Part shown: one piece after another, positions 59,720-62,302 of the stretch
Position numbering within the stretch: position 1 is the first letter of the stretch
Layout: each line of letters starts with the position of its first letter
Virus record (IMG/VR): IMGVR_UViG_3300017917_001407
Location: 1 to 62,302 of that record
Length of the DNA: 62,302 nucleotides
Origin: a virus
Direction: 5' to 3' (one strand)
The notes under the pieces: generated by a model
What the model saw: the letters and a program-made list of their open reading frames with translations, nothing else
What the model was told of the DNA's origin: nothing
The model's database searches: none
Program-made: the position numbers and the translations under genes

Positions 59720-59866
59720 CTACCATAGAAATTCTGCCGTAAAATAATCAACGGTCATTTCAAGACGAGCAGCAGTGTTTTCAATGTAATCATCAACCAG
59801 TTCAGGGCAATCTTCTTGAAGAATCAGATAATACTGATACCAGAGCGGAGAAAGAGAGGCAATCAT
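59720..59866 (-). CDS. small helical protein (48 aa)
   Basis: An ORF of 48 residues (MIASLSPLWYQYYLILQEDC; AARLEMTVDYFTAEFLW), predicted helical. Coupled to the upstream gene by ATGA. Unknown function. Confidence 0.6.
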   Translation of the reverse strand: MIASLSPLWYQYYLILQEDCPELVDDYIENTAARLEMTVDYFTAEFLW

Positions 59867-60012
59867 TTTGCGTAACGACAATTGGGGTGAGATTGTGAAT
59901 GTTCGACACAGATTTGATCATATGCCTTGAACATTTCTTGATCACGTTTGATGATCAGTGCATTCCAGATCAGAATGGCAATCAAAGCAAGAAAGATATA
60001 GGACGTTTTCAT
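59863..60012 (-). CDS. small membrane protein (49 aa)
   Basis: An N-terminal membrane helix (KTSYIFLALIAILIWNALII) followed by a basic/helical tail with two cysteines (EMFKAYDQICVEHSQSHPNC). Recurrent cyanophage micro-protein from memory. Coupled on both sides. Confidence 0.65.
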   Translation of the reverse strand: MKTSYIFLALIAILIWNALIIKRDQEMFKAYDQICVEHSQSHPNCRYAK

Positions 60013-60287
60013 CAGCAGGCACCATGAAAAGGATTACCAACCTGAGGTAGATTCGCATTATCACGGGTTTCGATGTAACCCAGTGCCAAACGCTCACGAA
60101 TCTCCAAAAGCATCTCCACACGGTTCAAAAACTTCTTGGACATTTGACCCGCTTCTTTGAAGGTCAGAATCTTCAAATACCACTCTTTGCTAATATCACC
60201 ATAGGGAGTCTTCACAGGATAGAAGTCAACAATCATGTTGCCGTCTTTGCTGGTTAGTTGTGGCGTGGAGAGTTGTGCCAGTGCCAT
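60012..60287 (-). CDS. conserved-type protein (91 aa)
   Basis: 91 residues (MIVDFYPVKTPYGDISKEWY; FKEAGQMSKKFLNRVEMLLE), alpha/beta. The stop overlaps the next start (TGATG). Family known to me only as conserved hypothetical in cyanophages. Confidence 0.65.
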   Translation of the reverse strand: MALAQLSTPQLTSKDGNMIVDFYPVKTPYGDISKEWYLKILTFKEAGQMSKKFLNRVEMLLEIRERLALGYIETRDNANLPQVGNPFHGAC

Positions 60288-60320
60288 CAGGTCCTCCCTT
60301 GATTACTTTTGTATTATAGG

Positions 60321-60524
60321 TCAGAAGGACGGCACCACATCGTTGCGTATGCCAGTTTCTGAAGTGTCCATCTGCTCCCAGTAGGAATAGAGTTTGTTAT
60401 ACAGTGCCGAAACACTTCCATATTCTCTTGCGATCATTCTTTCATCAGAAATTGTTAAGTTCTGCAATGCGGAAAGAACGATACCTACTTCATAAACATT
60501 TAAATTTACATTAATTTCTTCCAT
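60321..60524 (-). CDS. small conserved-type protein (67 aa)
   Basis: The start at 60524 (MEEINVNLNVYEVGIVLSAL) rather than the in-frame 60629, since the latter would overlap the signal-peptide gene heavily; the chosen start overlaps it by nothing. DERMIAREYGSVSALYNKLY is highly characteristic of a recurrent cyanophage family. Function unknown. Confidence 0.7.
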   Translation of the reverse strand: MEEINVNLNVYEVGIVLSALQNLTISDERMIAREYGSVSALYNKLYSYWEQMDTSETGIRNDVVPSF

Positions 60525-60528
60525 ACAT

Positions 60529-60900
60529 TTAGTCCCAAGATACGTTTTGAACATAAAAACCAGGCATGACACTTGACCATGATCCAAGTTGACCAACACT
60601 ACCAAATTTATATTCCCATTTATAGGCAAACTTATTATGACTGTCCCAAGTCATAAAACCTTCTTTCTTATCAAACCAAGATTTGATTGATAGACCAAAA
60701 CGATTTGAAAAGATGTTACGAGTGCGAAGAAATCCACCTTTTTCACGGGTTTCAATCACAACACACAAGTCAGTCATTGGTTCACCCTGATACATCAAAG
60801 CACAAGAAGTTTCATAACGAAATGGTTGATAAGTTTTTGCCTCTTGTGCATATGAAGGTGATGTGAACAAAAGTGTGGTCAAAAGAAGAAACTTTTTCAT
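60529..60900 (-). CDS. secreted/periplasmic protein with signal peptide (123 aa)
   Basis: 123 residues. The N-terminus MKKFLLLTTLLFTSPSYA is a textbook Sec signal with cleavage after SYA (residue 18). The mature part has two cysteines (Cys33, Cys46) suited to a disulphide, TRNIFSNRFGLSIKSWFD and FMTWDSHNKFAYKWEYKFG. An exported phage protein could modify the host envelope or block superinfection; this is inference. ATGA overlap with the upstream gene. Confidence 0.75.
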   Translation of the reverse strand: MKKFLLLTTLLFTSPSYAQEAKTYQPFRYETSCALMYQGEPMTDLCVVIETREKGGFLRTRNIFSNRFGLSIKSWFDKKEGFMTWDSHNKFAYKWEYKFGSVGQLGSWSSVMPGFYVQNVSWD

Positions 60901-61043
60901 ACGATAGATTTCTTTGAATTCATCATAGCACGGCGGGCAGAATATGCCTCAAACTCAGATGCAAATGATGCAATAGTCTGTCCAGTATCGGTCCAGACCA
61001 GATACCAACGATTCACAAACTGTCGAATGTAAATGGGTTTCAT
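60897..61043 (-). CDS. small protein (48 aa)
   Basis: A 48-residue ORF (MKPIYIRQFVNRWYLVWTDT; TIASFASEFEAYSARRAMMN). Strand pair followed by an FxAYxARRA helix. Coupled at both ends (ATGA). Function unknown. Confidence 0.65.
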   Translation of the reverse strand: MKPIYIRQFVNRWYLVWTDTGQTIASFASEFEAYSARRAMMNSKKSIV

Positions 61044-61201
61044 ACAGACAAACTCACATCAATCTCTTTAACATTCAATCCACACAGTTGTTCATAAACA
61101 CGATTGCAGATGAGAGTTGGTGCTTTCTTTGCTTTGGATTTCTCATACCAGATGGTCATACAACCATCGTAGGTTTCAACACGAACACGATAGTTTTTCA
61201 T
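61040..61201 (-). CDS. small protein (53 aa)
   Basis: A 53-residue ORF (MKNYRVRVETYDGCMTIWYE; KKAPTLICNRVYEQLCGLNV). Beta-hairpin then helix, in the same style as the 48-residue neighbour. TGATG junction with the upstream gene, ATGA with the next. Confidence 0.65.
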   Translation of the reverse strand: MKNYRVRVETYDGCMTIWYEKSKAKKAPTLICNRVYEQLCGLNVKEIDVSLSV

Positions 61202-61410
61202 CAGTTTTCCTCAGGATAGAGTTTCCATCCATCAGGGCAAATGCCCATTTCTTCACAGCGCACCTCATAAACAATGCGCTTCAACAAATGCAGAGGCATT
61301 TCCTGCTCAATCGTTTTCTGAATGGTGCGGCGGATCTGTTGATCTTGAACGGTGTCGCTAACCATACTAAGTTCTTTTACTTTTGCCAGAAGGGCATCAC
61401 CAGTAAGCAT
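61201..61410 (-). CDS. small protein with a cyAbrB-like N-terminus (69 aa)
   Basis: 69 residues. MLTGDALLAKVKELSMVSD repeats the N-terminal module of the cyAbrB-ArdA fusion and of cyanobacterial AbrB-like regulators, but the following domain differs: EQEMPLHLLKRIVYEVRCEE then GICPDGWKLYPEEN. A TATAAT box (61437-61442) 27 nt upstream gives it its own promoter. It could be a decoy or partner of host AbrB (inference). Confidence 0.6.
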   Translation of the reverse strand: MLTGDALLAKVKELSMVSDTVQDQQIRRTIQKTIEQEMPLHLLKRIVYEVRCEEMGICPDGWKLYPEEN

Positions 61411-61436
61411 GAGAGGTGCGTGTCGATTACCTTTGT

Positions 61437-61442
61437 ATTATA
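61437..61442 (-). promoter_or_regulatory. TATAAT -10 box
   Basis: Perfect TATAAT on the minus strand, overlapping the stop of the SprT-like gene, 27 nt before the LTG-module gene. A weak -35 (TCCGAA) lies 17 nt further upstream. Confidence 0.55.
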
Positions 61443-61914
61443 CTGCCTGCATGAGGCGGTTCGGAAACCACCGTACCACTTTGGGAACTGGCACACCTCT
61501 TTTTTCAGTCAGATACTCCACATATAGTGTTTCTTCTTGCTCCCGTGCCTCAATTTCGTGTGGTTGATGCCAATAGTCATAAAGTTCGACTGGAACTTTA
61601 CCATAATACATTTTTCCACGCTTGGACCGCAGCGAACCGACCACCCACTGTCTCAGATGAGTCAGTTCGTGCAAAAGAGTTTTTATATACAACTCCTCAT
61701 CAAAATAGGTGCTAATTTCAATCAGAAACTCACGGGGTCGATAAGATTCACCCACAACGTCGCAATAACCATAAACACCTTCACGTCTTAACCCCCGATG
61801 AAGAATCTCTACCTCAATTTTGTGACGGGGCAGAAACTTATTCAGAAACCAAGTGGTAACGTCCTCACAGAGGCGTTTGTTATAACCATATCCAGAAGTT
61901 TGAATGAAAGACAT
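61438..61914 (-). CDS. SprT-like zinc metalloprotease-like protein (158 aa)
   Basis: The ATG at 61914 is used; a TTG 21 nt upstream would add seven residues. HELTH (82-86) in LIKTLLHELTHLRQWVVG-like context is a zincin motif, and HQPHEIEAREQE downstream could give the third ligand. SprT/Wss1-type proteases act on DNA-bound proteins. Its 3' end contains a 22-nt dyad copy translated GVPVPKVV, so the C-terminal tail may be dictated by the DNA element. Confidence 0.7.
   Translation of the reverse strand: MSFIQTSGYGYNKRLCEDVTTWFLNKFLPRHKIEVEILHRGLRREGVYGYCDVVGESYRPREFLIEISTYFDEELYIKTLLHELTHLRQWVVGSLRSKRGKMYYGKVPVELYDYWHQPHEIEAREQEETLYVEYLTEKRGVPVPKVVRWFPNRLMQAV
61473..61494 (-). repeat. 22-nt dyad copy inside a coding 3' end
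   Basis: The minus strand reads GTGCCAGTT-CCCA-AAGTGGTAC, translated VPVPKVV in the SprT-like protein, 35 nt before the stop. The same peptide pattern (VPVxKV) arises from the copy at 53867. Confidence 0.75.
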
Positions 61915-61962
61915 TGACCCCAATGCAAAAACCAAATGAATGAAGAGATGAAGATCAGTTTG

Positions 61963-62064
61963 TCAGTTGTCGTCATCAGGTGTTTCAATAAGATGCCCAG
62001 TAACTATTCCAACGGGAATAGAAAGTAAAATCCATAAAAGTAACCAAATCAATATTGTCGTCAT
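61963..62064 (-). CDS. micro membrane protein (33 aa)
   Basis: 33 residues with one membrane helix (TILIWLLLWILLSIPVGIV) and an acidic tail (ETPDDDN). ATGA overlap with the upstream gene supports it. Confidence 0.5.
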   Translation of the reverse strand: MTTILIWLLLWILLSIPVGIVTGHLIETPDDDN

Positions 62065-62297
62065 CGTGCAATAATGTCCAGAGATTCTAACAGCATCAGT
62101 GCAAGTTCCATTTGATTATCTTCATCAATCACAGGAATGTTTGCATCTACAAACTCACTTGCAAGTTGATGCAAAAGTTCAGTCGTTCGTTCATCTGCAA
62201 ATACTGATGTAGCAAACTCACTCTTGAAACCATTACACAGAAGTCGCAAGGACTTTGTGACAGTCAAGTCTTTAATTTCTTGTTGATAGTCAGTCAT
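62061..62297 (-). CDS. conserved-type protein (78 aa)
   Basis: 78 residues (MTDYQQEIKDLTVTKSLRLL; CNGFKSEFATSVFADERTTE), helical. I recall this as a widespread conserved hypothetical of T4-like cyanophages. The start lies 5 nt from the window edge, so its promoter or upstream partner is outside. Confidence 0.7.
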   Translation of the reverse strand: MTDYQQEIKDLTVTKSLRLLCNGFKSEFATSVFADERTTELLHQLASEFVDANIPVIDEDNQMELALMLLESLDIIAR

Positions 62298-62302
62298 TCC
62301 AA

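Overview
The window is a stretch of a T4-like cyanomyovirus (a phage of marine picocyanobacteria). The evidence is a nearly complete T4-type head/neck/tail module in T4 gene order, a phage S-adenosylmethionine decarboxylase (speD), a cyanobacterial AbrB-like domain in an early gene, and many small proteins of types I recall from Synechococcus/Prochlorococcus T4-like phages. Every supported gene but one is on the minus strand, so transcription runs from high to low coordinates. Family assignments come from motif recognition, not from searches.

Layout from right to left (direction of transcription). 57.5-62.3 kb: a dense early-type operon of small proteins with ATGA overlaps, including an SprT-like zincin, a signal-peptide protein and a 2OG-Fe(II) oxygenase-like protein. 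Embedded in it is one capsid-targeted protein with its own late promoter. 56.1-57.4 kb: a repeat-rich spacer and the only plus-strand gene, a GIY-YIG homing-type endonuclease. 51.2-56.1 kb: an early array of small genes with repeated leaders and a recurrent 22-nt dyad at gene ends; it includes a cyAbrB/ArdA-like fusion, a ligase-like nucleotidyltransferase and a small EcoRI-like nuclease. 48.9-51.2 kb: a strikingly GC-rich block of about ten mini-genes, most with their own TGCTACAAT-type promoter abutting the previous stop codon. 46.4-48.7 kb: speD, a GT-A glycosyltransferase-like protein and small genes. 2.4-46.3 kb: late virion genes (gp25, gp6, a 3978-residue gp7-position protein, gp8, a 2434-residue DUF4815-type protein, fibre-like proteins, gp13-gp16, three extra virion proteins, gp17-gp23). 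0-2.3 kb: a capsid-targeted protein, a tail-tube paralogue, uvsY and the start of uvsW.

How it works together. Late genes are preceded by T4-type late promoters (TATAAATA or AATAAATA, 17-36 nt before the start), including uvsW and speD. Early genes use host-like sigma70 promoters. Head assembly is readable: gp21 protease, gp22 and gp67-like core, gp23 with a predicted LSE/A cleavage site, and three proteins with an N-terminal MK[ST]FxQF peptide resembling the T4 capsid targeting sequence.

The most unusual content is the mini-gene array. It consists of compact gene cassettes sharing promoters and a 22-nt dyad that embeds stop codons at different offsets, together with an EcoRI-like nuclease that has no visible methyltransferase and an ArdA-like anti-restriction fusion.
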